Source of the DNA: an uncultured Bacteroidota bacterium | GTDB lineage: Bacteria; Bacteroidota; Bacteroidia; Flavobacteriales; Schleiferiaceae | Assembly (NCBI GenBank): GCA_913057235.1 | Contig: CAJXNI010000009.1 | Location: 1-64,000 of the forward strand | Direction of reading: 5' to 3' | Length of the DNA: 64,000 bases | Shown: piece by piece, positions 1 through 8,796 of the stretch | How the letters are laid out: the number at the start of each line of letters is the position of its first letter | How positions within the stretch are numbered: the first letter of the stretch is position 1 | Translations under genes and position numbers: made by a program | Notes under the pieces: model-generated | What the model was told of the DNA's origin: nothing | What the model saw: the letters and a program-made list of their open reading frames with translations, nothing else | The model's database searches: none

Positions 1-701
1 TTGTTTTGCAAAGTACCGTTATTGCCATTGGGGCCAAAGTCGGTTAGGGTATTCCCTGTGGTGGCGTCAAAGCGGTAGTAGCCGCGTAAGCCCGGTTCAT
101 TACCCGCCAATTTCGAACACATTAAATCCCGTATCTCCGCAGCCGTTAAAGCGCGGTCCCAAATAGAGAGTTCGTCTAGTTGGGCGTTGAGAGACCAAGT
201 ATTTTGGCCATTTTGACCAATATTCCCATTGGTTGAGTTGGTAGAGATAGAGCCACCTGAACCCGTGTAGCTCACGGATAAAGCCTCACCATTGAGGTAT
301 AGATCCATATCAGTTGCTCCTCTTATTACTCCGGCTAAATGGTACCACCTGCCAACCTGCAAGCTTGGTAAGCTTGCATTACCAGTTCTGCGAAAAGCAC
401 TACTATTTCCGCCATTCCCATCACCGTAGGAGATACCCAGATTACCTGCCGCATTTATTTGAAACCACCAACCCTGATTTAAGCTGGAGAGATCACTACT
501 ATAAAAAACAGCTTGTATACCCGAAGCATTAGGTCTAATCCACACGGCAATACTTAAGGGCAGCGTCATAGAAGAATAATCATTCCCAAGTGTCACCTCT
601 TCTGAACCGGTAAAATTCAATGCATTTCCACTGCCTATATTATTCTGGGCAGCTGACCCAAAAACAAGGGTCATAGCCATAATAAGTATCAGATTCTTCA
701 T
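1..701 (-). CDS. Secreted LamG-domain protein, 3' end beyond window
   Basis: The gene reads leftward off the window, so only about the first 233 residues are seen. Residues 1-20 form a signal peptide (MKNLILII... ending SAAQ). The rest fits a concanavalin-A/LamG fold: an AVWIRP strand, W-H-L-A-G-V, DLYLNGE, and a closing QLDELSIWDRALTAAEI motif, then GYYRFD. In Bacteroidota such proteins are usually large secreted adhesins or polysaccharide-binding proteins with a T9SS sorting tail, but that end lies outside the window. The ATG at 699-701 is the only start that gives a signal peptide. LamG is clear; ligand and full architecture are unknown. Confidence 0.85.
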   Translation of the reverse strand, partial: MKNLILIMAMTLVFGSAAQNNIGSGNALNFTGSEEVTLGNDYSSMTLPLSIAVWIRPNASGIQAVFYSSDLSSLNQGWWFQINAAGNLGISYGDGNGGNSSAFRRTGNASLPSLQVGRWYHLAGVIRGATDMDLYLNGEALSVSYTGSGGSISTNSTNGNIGQNGQNTWSLNAQLDELSIWDRALTAAEIRDLMCSKLAGNEPGLRGYYRFDATTGNTLTDFGPNGNNGTLQN

Positions 702-1190
702 ATCTATCAATCAATCTATCAAAGCCTCCCTGCCAGAAAGCCTAAGGCTTACTTCATTTTGAAAGTAAGTCTAATTAAGGGTGCTCAAAAATACGGCAAT
801 GATTTGTCAACTGCTAATTAGTAGTGGCTAAGCTGGTGTTAATTATTTAACGGTGGATTGTAATTATTTTTAGACCAAAAGAGAGCTATTTTTGCATACA
901 GCCTAAACTCAATCAAGTCTGCCGAAACTGGTTTATTAACGGAGCTTGTACTCAATGGTTAAGTACTTTAAATGTTCAACCTCTTAAGTCTAAAAGTTGA
1001 CAGAACCAAGCAGGAGACTTGAAAACTGATTCTCATTTTACGCATTGGTGCTCTATTGATTAAGATTAGCAAGGACGTTTAAATTGTATAAAAAATATGC
1101 CCAGCTGTAGAAAGGTGCCGCGCAAGAATCCCATTTAAAATGCTATGACCCTTAAAAACTTGGAAAAGCCCTGTTTAGAATCTGCTTTTT
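702..1190. other. AT-rich intergenic stretch, no gene seen
   Basis: These 489 bases hold no credible coding frame on either strand. The left end is the leader of the LamG gene, with two overlapping hairpins (738-750 and 746-771) and a possible promoter box. The remainder, to the stop of the sulfotransferase at 1191, is AT-rich without a recognisable repeat, RNA gene or clear terminator. Confidence 0.6.
786..810 (-). promoter_or_regulatory. Possible promoter of the LamG gene
   Basis: On the minus strand TATTTTTG (786-793) matches the Bacteroidota -7 box TAnnTTTG, and TTGAC lies at 806-810. The spacing (14 bases after TTG) is shorter than the usual 17-20, so this is tentative. It would give a leader of about 80 bases. 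Confidence 0.35.
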
Positions 1191-1853
1191 TTACTGTGTA
1201 ATCTTGATCCCCTTTTGGGGATAAATAACATTAAACTCAGGACCGCTAAGCATTTCTTCTTCAAAACCAATTTCTAAATATTCACAAACTGCTCTGAGCA
1301 CCTTGTTGGGGTTTCGAGTTAGGTCATGGTAATCTACCTTTAAAAAATCCTGTAGATGTGTCTCAATTAACCTCACCTTTTTTAATTCAGCTTTAGCCTG
1401 TTTTTGGCTCATAGGTGTGCGCCTTATCATGCTATTAATAACCTCTTCATCTGGCCTTCTTATCCAAACGATCTTCGATTTTTTCTGAATGTAATCCTTA
1501 ATTGAAAGTCGAGATGTGGGCCCTACTCTGCGCACCTGGTATTTATCACCAAAAAAATGGCCATTGATAATGCGGTTGGCCAAAAAAACAAATTTGTTAG
1601 AACGCTGCTCCCAATCAATTTGTCGGGCAAGGCACAATTTATTCCCTTGATATTTTTTACCTATCAGTCTAAAGACCTCATTGCTGGTAGATTCAAAAAG
1701 CATATTTATTTCTGAATGTCTGCCTAGCATGCTTGCCAATAGAGTGGTACCAGATCGCTGTGCACCTAGTATAAGCAGGGGGCTTACGTTCTCCAAATAG
1801 TAATCAGATTTCCCCATTCCACCACAGTTTAGTGATTTTGAATACTTTTTCAA
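1191..1853 (-). CDS. Sulfotransferase family protein
   Basis: A 220-aa P-loop sulfotransferase, expected to move a sulfuryl group from PAPS to a sugar or other acceptor. The 5'-phosphosulfate loop GAQRSGTT is at residues 30-37. The 3'-phosphate site is IVWIRRPDEEVINSM at 128-142, with R132 and S141 in the expected places. It is short for the family (usually 250-300 aa). It overlaps the end of the methyltransferase gene; a second in-frame ATG at 1817 (MGKSDYY) would still overlap and keeps the P-loop, so the start is uncertain. It is the last gene of an AT-rich minus-strand polysaccharide block. The acceptor cannot be told from sequence. Confidence 0.8.
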   Translation of the reverse strand: MKKYSKSLNCGGMGKSDYYLENVSPLLILGAQRSGTTLLASMLGRHSEINMLFESTSNEVFRLIGKKYQGNKLCLARQIDWEQRSNKFVFLANRIINGHFFGDKYQVRRVGPTSRLSIKDYIQKKSKIVWIRRPDEEVINSMIRRTPMSQKQAKAELKKVRLIETHLQDFLKVDYHDLTRNPNKVLRAVCEYLEIGFEEEMLSGPEFNVIYPQKGIKITQ

Positions 1854-2460
1854 AAGGAGTGCTTTTTTTGGCTGAAGCTGAAGGTTTATAGGGTTTCCGA
1901 GCCCTGGCTATTTCTTTGTATTTTTTCTTTAGTTCGCGCGCACTATGATTAACCTCAATATCATTGGTTTTTATGGCTACAAGGCCATATTCAATTTTCT
2001 TAACCACATTAAAAAGATGGTTTTTACACCAGTTGCGCAGAGGAGGAGGTAGTAATTTGAAGGTACCCATATAAAAGAGCTTGCAATAGACCTGCTCAAA
2101 AGCTATCTGATTTTCCTCAATCGCAGATCCCTTCAGGTTTCCGAAAAATCGAAAGGCATGTTCGTTAAAATGCTGCTTATGATACGGGTTTACCAAATTA
2201 TATTTTGTCAGGGTCACGTAAGGAACCCCCAATAATAAAACTCCTCCATGCTTTAACACACGGTAAATCTCTGAAAGGGCAAAGAGGTAGTTTTCAACAT
2301 GTTCTAGAGTGTGATAGGAGAAGATTAAATCCACAGAACTATCCTCAAAAGGTAGTTTATCTTCATTTAAGTTAAGTGTAATCTCGGCATGCTCCGCTAT
2401 ATCAATGTTTACAAATCCTGGCACATAGGTTCTGCCTGCTCCAATATTTATTTGTTTCAT
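1804..2460 (-). CDS. Class I SAM-dependent methyltransferase
   Basis: A 218-aa protein with a methyltransferase-11 type Rossmann fold. Motif I is INIGAGRTYVPGFVNIDI (residues 4-21), DLIFSYHTLEHV follows near residues 45-56, and RVLKHGGVLLLGVPY is the usual strand-4/helix segment. The C-terminal 60 residues are basic. Lying between a GT2 gene and a sulfotransferase gene, it probably methylates a sugar of a surface glycan or helps finish the chain. Substrate and methylated atom are unknown. Confidence 0.82.
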   Translation of the reverse strand: MKQINIGAGRTYVPGFVNIDIAEHAEITLNLNEDKLPFEDSSVDLIFSYHTLEHVENYLFALSEIYRVLKHGGVLLLGVPYVTLTKYNLVNPYHKQHFNEHAFRFFGNLKGSAIEENQIAFEQVYCKLFYMGTFKLLPPPLRNWCKNHLFNVVKKIEYGLVAIKTNDIEVNHSARELKKKYKEIARARKPYKPSASAKKSTPFEKVFKITKLWWNGEI

Positions 2461-2492
2461 ATTTTTTTAAGTTTATCGAGTTATACTCGGCT

Positions 2493-3413
2493 TTAGCCAA
2501 ACACACTATACTTTTTATTGACCCACTTTCCTCCAAAAAAAGTAGTGAGGTAATAGAGCATATTTTTAATGCTGAAACTAGCCCTTTTAAAATATACCCT
2601 CGCTAAACTAAAATTCTCGATGCTATAGTAATATTTGCCCATACTGGCGTTAATTGCAGCATTAGACTTCTTCAAAAGCTTAGGATAGCGTTCTCTGTAA
2701 TTTTCATTAGTGTACAAAGAGTAATAATAGTTTTTAAGCCGATAGTCCTCATTTAGCGAAAGGTTTTTCCCATCTACTTGCCTGTTGTGCAAGACTTGAT
2801 GCACTTCTATAGAACAATTTTCATGAAACATTCTCAAGAGCCAGTCATAATCAATACTGCCAAAGTGTTCTTCGAACCTATGCTGCTTTAATTCCGCACG
2901 AAATAAAAGAGTGCCTAAATATACTTTTTGTCCACTTGCCTTACGCAGCATTATTTTCTGAAAGGTGTCATTTTTCTTGTAAAGAGTGTAAGGCGCACCT
3001 GAACCAGCAGAAAGTCCTCGTTCCCACTTTTTACCAACCGTCTCATCGGTAACAGAATAAGCACAAGAGAGAATGGGGGCTTCGGCTATGAAAGGCAACA
3101 TAACTTGTAATTTTTTTGGGTGCCATAAATCATCGTGATCTGCAATGCATAGGACCTCACCCGTAGCAGCTTCTAGACCTTTGTTTCTACCCGTGTTGGG
3201 CCCGCCCGTGTTTTTTGGGTTTTTTATTAACTGGATGTTTGATGAGAGAGCTTTCACTTTGTCAATGGTTTGATCAGTAGAATGATCATCGCACACTATT
3301 ACTTGTAAAGTAAAATCAACACCAACTCCTTCTTGGTTTAAAATACTGTTAAGCGTTTCTTCAATAAAACTTTGGCTATTGTAGGTTGTGACAATTACGG
3401 ATACTTTTCTCAT
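2493..3413 (-). CDS. Glycosyltransferase family 2 protein
   Basis: A 306-aa GT-A enzyme. VSVIVTTYNSQSF at residues 4-16 and VCDDHSTDQT near 40 are the nucleotide-sugar binding strands; ADHDDLWHPKKL near residue 92 holds the DxD-type metal site. It would add a sugar to a growing lipid-linked glycan at the inner face of the membrane. No membrane helices are seen, so it is cytoplasmic or peripheral. It sits between the flippase gene and the methyltransferase gene, 32 bases upstream of the latter, and is probably cotranscribed with it. Confidence 0.88.
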   Translation of the reverse strand: MRKVSVIVTTYNSQSFIEETLNSILNQEGVGVDFTLQVIVCDDHSTDQTIDKVKALSSNIQLIKNPKNTGGPNTGRNKGLEAATGEVLCIADHDDLWHPKKLQVMLPFIAEAPILSCAYSVTDETVGKKWERGLSAGSGAPYTLYKKNDTFQKIMLRKASGQKVYLGTLLFRAELKQHRFEEHFGSIDYDWLLRMFHENCSIEVHQVLHNRQVDGKNLSLNEDYRLKNYYYSLYTNENYRERYPKLLKKSNAAINASMGKYYYSIENFSLARVYFKRASFSIKNMLYYLTTFFGGKWVNKKYSVFG

Positions 3414-3536
3414 GTCTTACTCATTTACAAACTACAAAAGCGAGTTGCTTGATACGGGTTAGGGTTACACTAGCTATGTTGGTTACCTGCTCTTGTAACC
3501 TGCAAAAAAAGCAATATTTGAGCTAAACAAAATCCT

Positions 3537-4976
3537 CTACTTTAAAATCATTTTCTGAAGCAGACTTTTCAAAGTTTGTAAACCTTTTTGGCGCCAAACA
3601 TAAGAAACCAATAAAATGATGAGTACGAGGTTACTTAAGATGTAATAAATTATTTCCGGAGTTTCAAAGGTTTGCAGGTAACTTATCAGGCCTAAAAGAA
3701 CAAGAATAAGAAAGGCACCGCGAATGAAGTCCACCGATAAGGCACTCATTTTGAAGTAGCGGTATACCAGTAGGGACTTTACAACATTGTATAGGACAAG
3801 GGCCAAAAGAGAGGACAAAGCTGCACCCAGAAGACCCGCCTTTGGAATTAGCCAATAATTTAAAACAACTACTAAGCCCACCAAGCTTAAAGTTAAAATC
3901 AAGTTTTGCTTTTGTTTCCTTCCTAAGGCCAGTATAATACCATTAAAACTAGTACCCACAATAAAGAGCTCGGTAAGACCAATTATAAGTGTAATCTGCG
4001 GTGAGACCCGGTAACTTTCAGGTACCAGTTGGTAAATGAGCCCCATATTATTCCACAAAAAAACCAGTAAAACACCGGTTATAAAAAACTGCACGGTAGC
4101 ATTCTCCTTATACATCTCATCAACCTTAGCCCCATTACCTGCGTGCCATACTTTGGCAATGTGCGGTCTTAAGTTATACAGGCTGCTTTTGGTAGGTATG
4201 CTTACCGCACTTCCTAAGAAATAAGCAATCACATAAAAGGCCACATTCGCTTTGTTGATTAAAAGCGAAATCATGATGATGTCCAATCTTGAAACTAATA
4301 ATAAGGCCCCCGCGCCCAGTACTGATACAATTCCATATTTAAAAAGAGGTTTTAAAAACCTAAAATCTCTTTTTTGAGGCAACTTCCAACCTATGGAGTA
4401 GTGTTTTAAATAGGGTAAAACAAATAATACTTGTAGTAAGTACCCACCAATTAAAAGGCTGTAAAAAAAGGCTGCGCCCGCATTTAAGAAAAATGTGGTA
4501 AGTATGGCTACTAATAAGATAAGTCTTCGAAAAGTGCTGCGAATTAAACTAGGCCACACCACCTTTTGGTAATGCTGAGCCACGCTGGCTAATATTTCAA
4601 AATAACTTATGCAAAGGCCTATCGTCAAAATCATAGATTGAGAGAACGTACGCTCCCCTAATGCCCACAAAATGGCAATTGCTCCAAATCCCACTAATGA
4701 CAGCAGAAAAATAACAATCACGATTGCCGTAAAATACTTGCTTTGTATTGTAACTGAAAAGCGATGAAAAAAACTGGAGACCGTGACGGGAGCTCCCAAA
4801 TGAACAAAGGCAGCCACCAGCAAGGCGGTATTTAAAATGAGTGACACCTCACCAACAAATGCTGGATCATTCTTAAAAAGCCTTGGAAAAAGAATCATGG
4901 TATTTAGCGCTCCCAAAGCCACCCCTAAATAGGAGCCTAAACTTGTGTAAATACTTTGTTTCGCTACTATCCCCAT
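3537..4976 (-). CDS. Polysaccharide flippase, MOP superfamily
   Basis: A 479-aa integral membrane protein with about 12-14 hydrophobic helices across its whole length and a basic C terminus. The opening SIYTSLGSYLGVALGALNTM and the repeating two-helix pattern fit Wzx/RfbX-like oligosaccharide flippases, which turn undecaprenyl-linked oligosaccharides to the periplasm. It is the first gene of the minus-strand polysaccharide block and lies head-to-head with the GT4 gene. Base composition is AT-rich compared with the plus-strand genes next to it. The exact substrate is unknown. Confidence 0.85.
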   Translation of the reverse strand: MGIVAKQSIYTSLGSYLGVALGALNTMILFPRLFKNDPAFVGEVSLILNTALLVAAFVHLGAPVTVSSFFHRFSVTIQSKYFTAIVIVIFLLSLVGFGAIAILWALGERTFSQSMILTIGLCISYFEILASVAQHYQKVVWPSLIRSTFRRLILLVAILTTFFLNAGAAFFYSLLIGGYLLQVLFVLPYLKHYSIGWKLPQKRDFRFLKPLFKYGIVSVLGAGALLLVSRLDIIMISLLINKANVAFYVIAYFLGSAVSIPTKSSLYNLRPHIAKVWHAGNGAKVDEMYKENATVQFFITGVLLVFLWNNMGLIYQLVPESYRVSPQITLIIGLTELFIVGTSFNGIILALGRKQKQNLILTLSLVGLVVVLNYWLIPKAGLLGAALSSLLALVLYNVVKSLLVYRYFKMSALSVDFIRGAFLILVLLGLISYLQTFETPEIIYYILSNLVLIILLVSYVWRQKGLQTLKSLLQKMILK

Positions 4977-5082
4977 GCTCTCAAATTGCCGCGTAAAACT
5001 AAAATTTTTAAGCTTCTAAGGCAGTATACCTGCATTGGTATGTACATCTGTTTTTAATTTTAAGTACAAGCGACTGAAATGG

Positions 5083-5090
5083 TAGCTTTG
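5083..5090 (+). promoter_or_regulatory. Promoter -7 box of the GT4 gene
   Basis: TAGCTTTG is a perfect TAnnTTTG box 23 bases before the TTG start at 5114. The -33 region (TTTTAA near 5058) is weak. Confidence 0.5.
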
Positions 5091-5113
5091 CCTTTTGTAA
5101 AGAGCTAAACGTC

Positions 5114-6394
5114 TTGGCCAAAAACGCTAAAAAACTTCTCTTGGTATCGTACTACTGGTTCCCCGATGGCGGCACCGGTATGTACCGTATCAGCAAATTT
5201 GCGAAGTACCTTAAACGCCTGGGCTGGGAAATAACCGTGCTCACCGCTTCGCAGGGAGAACACGTAACCGATGATGATTTTAACGTAGTACGGGTAAAAG
5301 GCTTTAAACTGAGTGCCTTGTGGGGCTCCCGAAAAAGTGTGGTAAAAAAAGAGGCCGGCTTTAACCCCAGTGTGTTCTACCAGAAAAATCCTAGCTTAAA
5401 AGACCGGTTATTGATTTGGGCGCGCTTAAACCTGTTGGTGCCGGATGCCAAAATTGGCTGGCTAAAAAGTGCCGCGAAAAAAGGAATAAGCCTACATGCT
5501 GAACACGCTTTTGACGCCCTACTCTCCACCTCGCCCCCGCCTACCACCAACCTGGTAGCGCAAAGAATTGCCCAAAAAACCCAACTGCCCTGGGTGGCCG
5601 ATTTTAGAGACCCCTGGACCCAAATTTATTACTACGAAGCTTTTCCGCAGGGGCGGATAGCGGCACGGCTTAACCGGAATTTAGAGCGCAAAGTGGTACA
5701 AGATTGCGACCGACTTATTTGTGTGAATGATGACTTTTTTGACTTCCCCTTCCCGGCAACGAAATACCAGCAAATAACCAACGGCTTTGATCCGGAAGAC
5801 TTTAAGCTGAAGGTAACGGAGCGTGACGAGGCTGAATCTAAATTTACCATCCGCTATTTGGGCACGCTCAAGCTGAATCAATTCTCAAGCGGTTTGCTGG
5901 AAGCCCTTCAAAAGCTTGGGGCCAAGTATCCCGGTCAAATTCAAATCGATTTTGTGGGAAACATTGACCCTCAGTACCAACAAAAAATACAGGACAGCAC
6001 TTCAGATATTAGCTTCAACTTTCCGGGCTTGCTGCCTCACCAAAAGGCCATGGAGCTATGCCAAAATGCGGACCTCCTGCTGCTGATTATTGGCTCAGGG
6101 GCCAGCAGCAAAATGGTGTTTAGCACCAAGCTATTTGAATACATTTATGCCCAAAAGCCGGTTTTGGCCATTGCCCATCCGGAAGGCGCTGCCGCCAGCA
6201 TCATCCGGGAAACCGAGGCCGGGGAGACCTTTGAGCATGGCAATGGTACTGAAATCTTCAATTTTTTAGAGATGCACTACGCGGCTTACCAAAGGGGTGA
6301 GAAGCCTAAAGCCGGCAAGCAGCAGGTGCTGCAGAAGTATAGCTTTGAAGCACTCACGCTTCAGCTGCACCGCATTTTAGATGAAATAAGTTAA
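5114..6394 (+). CDS. Glycosyltransferase family 4 protein (TTG start)
   Basis: A 426-aa GT-B enzyme. The N-terminal domain opens with LLLVSYYWFPDGGTGMYRI, a WbuB-like acceptor-side motif; DFRDPW lies near residue 163. The C-terminal domain has TIRYLGTL and the conserved KLFEYIYAQKPVLAI segment of the EX7E type that binds the sugar nucleotide. It begins with TTG at 5114: the frame is closed by a stop at 5075-5077 and there is no ATG between that stop and the conserved N terminus. It is the first gene of a plus-strand block with a sulfotransferase 5 bases downstream. The sugar is unknown. Confidence 0.87.
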   Translation: MAKNAKKLLLVSYYWFPDGGTGMYRISKFAKYLKRLGWEITVLTASQGEHVTDDDFNVVRVKGFKLSALWGSRKSVVKKEAGFNPSVFYQKNPSLKDRLLIWARLNLLVPDAKIGWLKSAAKKGISLHAEHAFDALLSTSPPPTTNLVAQRIAQKTQLPWVADFRDPWTQIYYYEAFPQGRIAARLNRNLERKVVQDCDRLICVNDDFFDFPFPATKYQQITNGFDPEDFKLKVTERDEAESKFTIRYLGTLKLNQFSSGLLEALQKLGAKYPGQIQIDFVGNIDPQYQQKIQDSTSDISFNFPGLLPHQKAMELCQNADLLLLIIGSGASSKMVFSTKLFEYIYAQKPVLAIAHPEGAAASIIRETEAGETFEHGNGTEIFNFLEMHYAAYQRGEKPKAGKQQVLQKYSFEALTLQLHRILDEIS

Positions 6395-6399
6395 AGCCT

Positions 6400-7392
6400 A
6401 TGGAGCTGAAAGACATATCCGCTAAACGAAAAGGTGAATTTGCCAAAAATCCCGATCAGGAGAATTTTTTGGAGCAAATGAATGCGGCATTAGAGCCCCT
6501 AGATAGGGCGGCCTACCAAGATTATCCTATTGAGCACCCTTTTTTCTTTGTGGTTGGCTTGCCGCGATCTGGCACCACCTTTACCACGCAGTTTTTAGCC
6601 AATGCCTTTAATCTGAGTTACGTCAATAATTTGGCGGCTCGATTTTACAAAGCTCCTTTGCAGGGGCTGAAACTAGCCGAACAGCTTTTAGGGCCCACTA
6701 AAACTTCTTTTAAAAGTAACTATGCAAGCACCCCTGAACTTAGTGACATTCACGAGTTTGGCTATTTCTGGCGGCATTGGCTGAAAAAGGGCAGTCTGGA
6801 GGCAGTAGCGCGCGCTCAGCAAGATGAAGCCCATATAGACTGGAAAGGTTTAAAAGTATGTTTGGCCAGTTTGCAGCATCATTGGGGCAACGCCTCGGTG
6901 TTTAAAAACATATTTGGCTCCTACCACCTCCCGCGCTTAAATCAGCTCCTGCAAAATATGGTAGTGGTGCACGTTACCCGCGATCCCCTGGACGCAGCGG
7001 TTTCCATCTACAAAGCACGTAAAAAGTATTACGGTGATGATATCTCGCAATGGTGGAGCTACAGCCCCCCGGAGGTGCTGGATCTGGTGAAATTAGATCC
7101 TTTAGATCAAATTGCCGGACAAGTATTTTACCTACGTAAATTTTATGCCGAACAACTGCGCTTGCTTCCGCAGGAAAAAGTGATTGAACTGGAATACCAA
7201 CAAATTACTCAAGCCCCTGCTAATACCGCCCGGCAGATTCAGGAGCAAGTGAAAAATGGCTTGGGTTATGAACTAACCCTGCAAAACGATCTGCCAAACG
7301 CCTTTACCTACCGAACCAATCAAGCTGATGAAGAACTGAGAGACATTTTTAATGAGAAGCTAAGCGCATTGGAAAAATCGCAGGGCTTATAG
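6400..7392 (+). CDS. Sulfotransferase family protein
   Basis: A 330-aa PAPS-dependent sulfotransferase. GLPRSGTT at residues 53-60 is the 5'-phosphosulfate loop; VVHVTRDPLDAAVSIYKARK in the middle is the 3'-phosphate motif with the Arg and Ser. Family length is normal. It follows the GT4 gene by 5 bases, so the two form an operon. With the other sulfotransferase at 1191 it suggests that the surface glycan of this organism is sulfated. It could instead sulfate a lipid or protein; the fold does not decide. Confidence 0.85.
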   Translation: MELKDISAKRKGEFAKNPDQENFLEQMNAALEPLDRAAYQDYPIEHPFFFVVGLPRSGTTFTTQFLANAFNLSYVNNLAARFYKAPLQGLKLAEQLLGPTKTSFKSNYASTPELSDIHEFGYFWRHWLKKGSLEAVARAQQDEAHIDWKGLKVCLASLQHHWGNASVFKNIFGSYHLPRLNQLLQNMVVVHVTRDPLDAAVSIYKARKKYYGDDISQWWSYSPPEVLDLVKLDPLDQIAGQVFYLRKFYAEQLRLLPQEKVIELEYQQITQAPANTARQIQEQVKNGLGYELTLQNDLPNAFTYRTNQADEELRDIFNEKLSALEKSQGL

Positions 7393-7437
7393 CCCAAATT
7401 ACTATTGCTTTCGCTGAGATGATTTCTTTGCTTCTTG

Positions 7438-7445
7438 TAGCTTTG
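7438..7445 (+). promoter_or_regulatory. Promoter -7 box of the WbqC-like gene
   Basis: TAGCTTTG, identical to the box before the GT4 gene, ends 22 bases before the ATG at 7468. No good -33 box is seen at the usual distance. Confidence 0.5.
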
Positions 7446-7467
7446 TCGCAGCACTTAAACTCAGCCC

Positions 7468-8148
7468 ATGATTTTAGCCGTTCATCAGCCTAATTTTTTG
7501 CCCTGGCAAGGCTATTTTCACAAAATGAAAAAAGCCGATGTCTTCATTTTGATGGACACGGTGCAATTTGTGCGCAGGCATATCTGCAACCGCAATAAAA
7601 TCAAAAACAGTCAGGGTGATGCGCAGTGGTTGGGCGTTTCAGTAAGCAGCGCTAAGGGACGAGACGTGAGTTTTATTGAGCTGGAAATTGACTACAGCCA
7701 AAAATGGCAAAGCAAGGCACTGGCTAGCTTGCAGCATGCCTACGGCAAAGCTCCCTTTTTTGATAAATACTATCCAGAACTGGAATCGCTCTTATTGCAG
7801 GAGTTTCCCAATTTGGCGGCTTTGAACATTGCCTTGATTGAATTTTTACGCTCTGTTTTAGCCATAAATACGCCTCTAAAAAAGATGAGCGATCTATCAG
7901 GTAACCTCGGTCAAAAGAGTGAGCTAATTATAAACCTTTGCAAAATTGTAGAGGCAGATACCTACCTGTCAGGACAAGGAGCTAAAAAATACAATGACCC
8001 GGAGGCCTACGAACAAGCGGGTATTGAGTTAATTTATCAAGATTATACACCTTCCACCTACCCTCAAATGGGCGAGTCTTTTATCTCACACCTTAGCGTT
8101 ATAGATCTTATTTTTAACTGCGGTCCCGAAAGTAAAAACTACATTTAG
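7468..8148 (+). CDS. WbqC family protein
   Basis: A 226-aa protein opening with the family signature AVHQPNFLPWQGYFHKM, followed by ADVFILMDTVQFVRR and NRNKIKN. WbqC proteins occur in O-antigen and other polysaccharide clusters; the reaction is poorly characterised, though a role in amino-sugar acylation or amino-acid addition has been suggested from gene context. It has its own promoter-like box. It converges on the PIG-L gene, leaving 9 bases between the stops. Confidence 0.85.
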   Translation: MILAVHQPNFLPWQGYFHKMKKADVFILMDTVQFVRRHICNRNKIKNSQGDAQWLGVSVSSAKGRDVSFIELEIDYSQKWQSKALASLQHAYGKAPFFDKYYPELESLLLQEFPNLAALNIALIEFLRSVLAINTPLKKMSDLSGNLGQKSELIINLCKIVEADTYLSGQGAKKYNDPEAYEQAGIELIYQDYTPSTYPQMGESFISHLSVIDLIFNCGPESKNYI

Positions 8149-8157
8149 CCTAAAAGG

Positions 8158-8796
8158 CTACCACTTGGTGCGGATCACCTCAAAGGCTTCGGCATAAGCC
8201 GCTCTAACCTGCGTACCGCGCACTTTAGCTAGGCCGTAAATAAAGTCTTCTTCAAAGTAACCGCGCCTTTTTACAAATTGAGATTTGTAGTGCGTAAGCG
8301 CTTGCCATTTTTTGTCGAGGTGGCGTTTTTCGAGTGTGACAAAGGCTTGGGCCGAAAAGGTAATGTGATTCCAGGGTAGCTCGTAGCCCCATACGGTGAT
8401 TTCCTTGAAGGCCCTTAAACCTTCATTGTACACCACCTGGTGATCCTGGTGTAAATCACTGCCGCTGGGCACTAACACCATGTCAGGTGCAATTTGAGAG
8501 CGTAGCCGCACTAACTCTTCCAGCACCTCTTGCCGGTTGTACGAAAGCTTTCGCACCTCATAATCGTAAATAAATAAACGCTCCCGCGGAATTTCTAAAA
8601 AATCCATGGCCGCGGTGAATTCATTCCGGAGTAAATCAGGGTCACTGCCTTTGGGTAAAGAGGCGCGGGCCGTAGAAAAAGCCGCTACGTACAATTCAAC
8701 CCCTTCTTCCAGTAAACGTGCCATGGTGCCGCCACAACCCAGTTCAGCGTCATCGGTATGGGGCGCTAAAAGCAAGACCTTTTTAGGTGCTATCAT
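8158..8796 (-). CDS. PIG-L family deacetylase
   Basis: A 212-aa zinc-dependent N-deacetylase of the LmbE/PIG-L family. The metal motif appears as LLLAPHTDDAELGCGG (residues 8-23; most members have AHPDDE) and SDLHQDHQ carries the later histidine. It would remove an acetyl group from a GlcNAc-type sugar. It overlaps the epimerase gene by 4 bases, so the pair is co-translated and probably works on HexNAc for the surface glycan. It is not BshB1, which is present elsewhere at 49207. Confidence 0.85.
   Translation of the reverse strand: MIAPKKVLLLAPHTDDAELGCGGTMARLLEEGVELYVAAFSTARASLPKGSDPDLLRNEFTAAMDFLEIPRERLFIYDYEVRKLSYNRQEVLEELVRLRSQIAPDMVLVPSGSDLHQDHQVVYNEGLRAFKEITVWGYELPWNHITFSAQAFVTLEKRHLDKKWQALTHYKSQFVKRRGYFEEDFIYGLAKVRGTQVRAAYAEAFEVIRTKW

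Noticed and set aside
314-532. Plus-strand 72-codon frame
   Set aside because: It is antisense to the LamG coding region and has no protein-like features.
8143-8157. TAGCCTAAAAGGCTA between two convergent stops
   Set aside because: A 6-bp stem without a T run is too weak to call a terminator.
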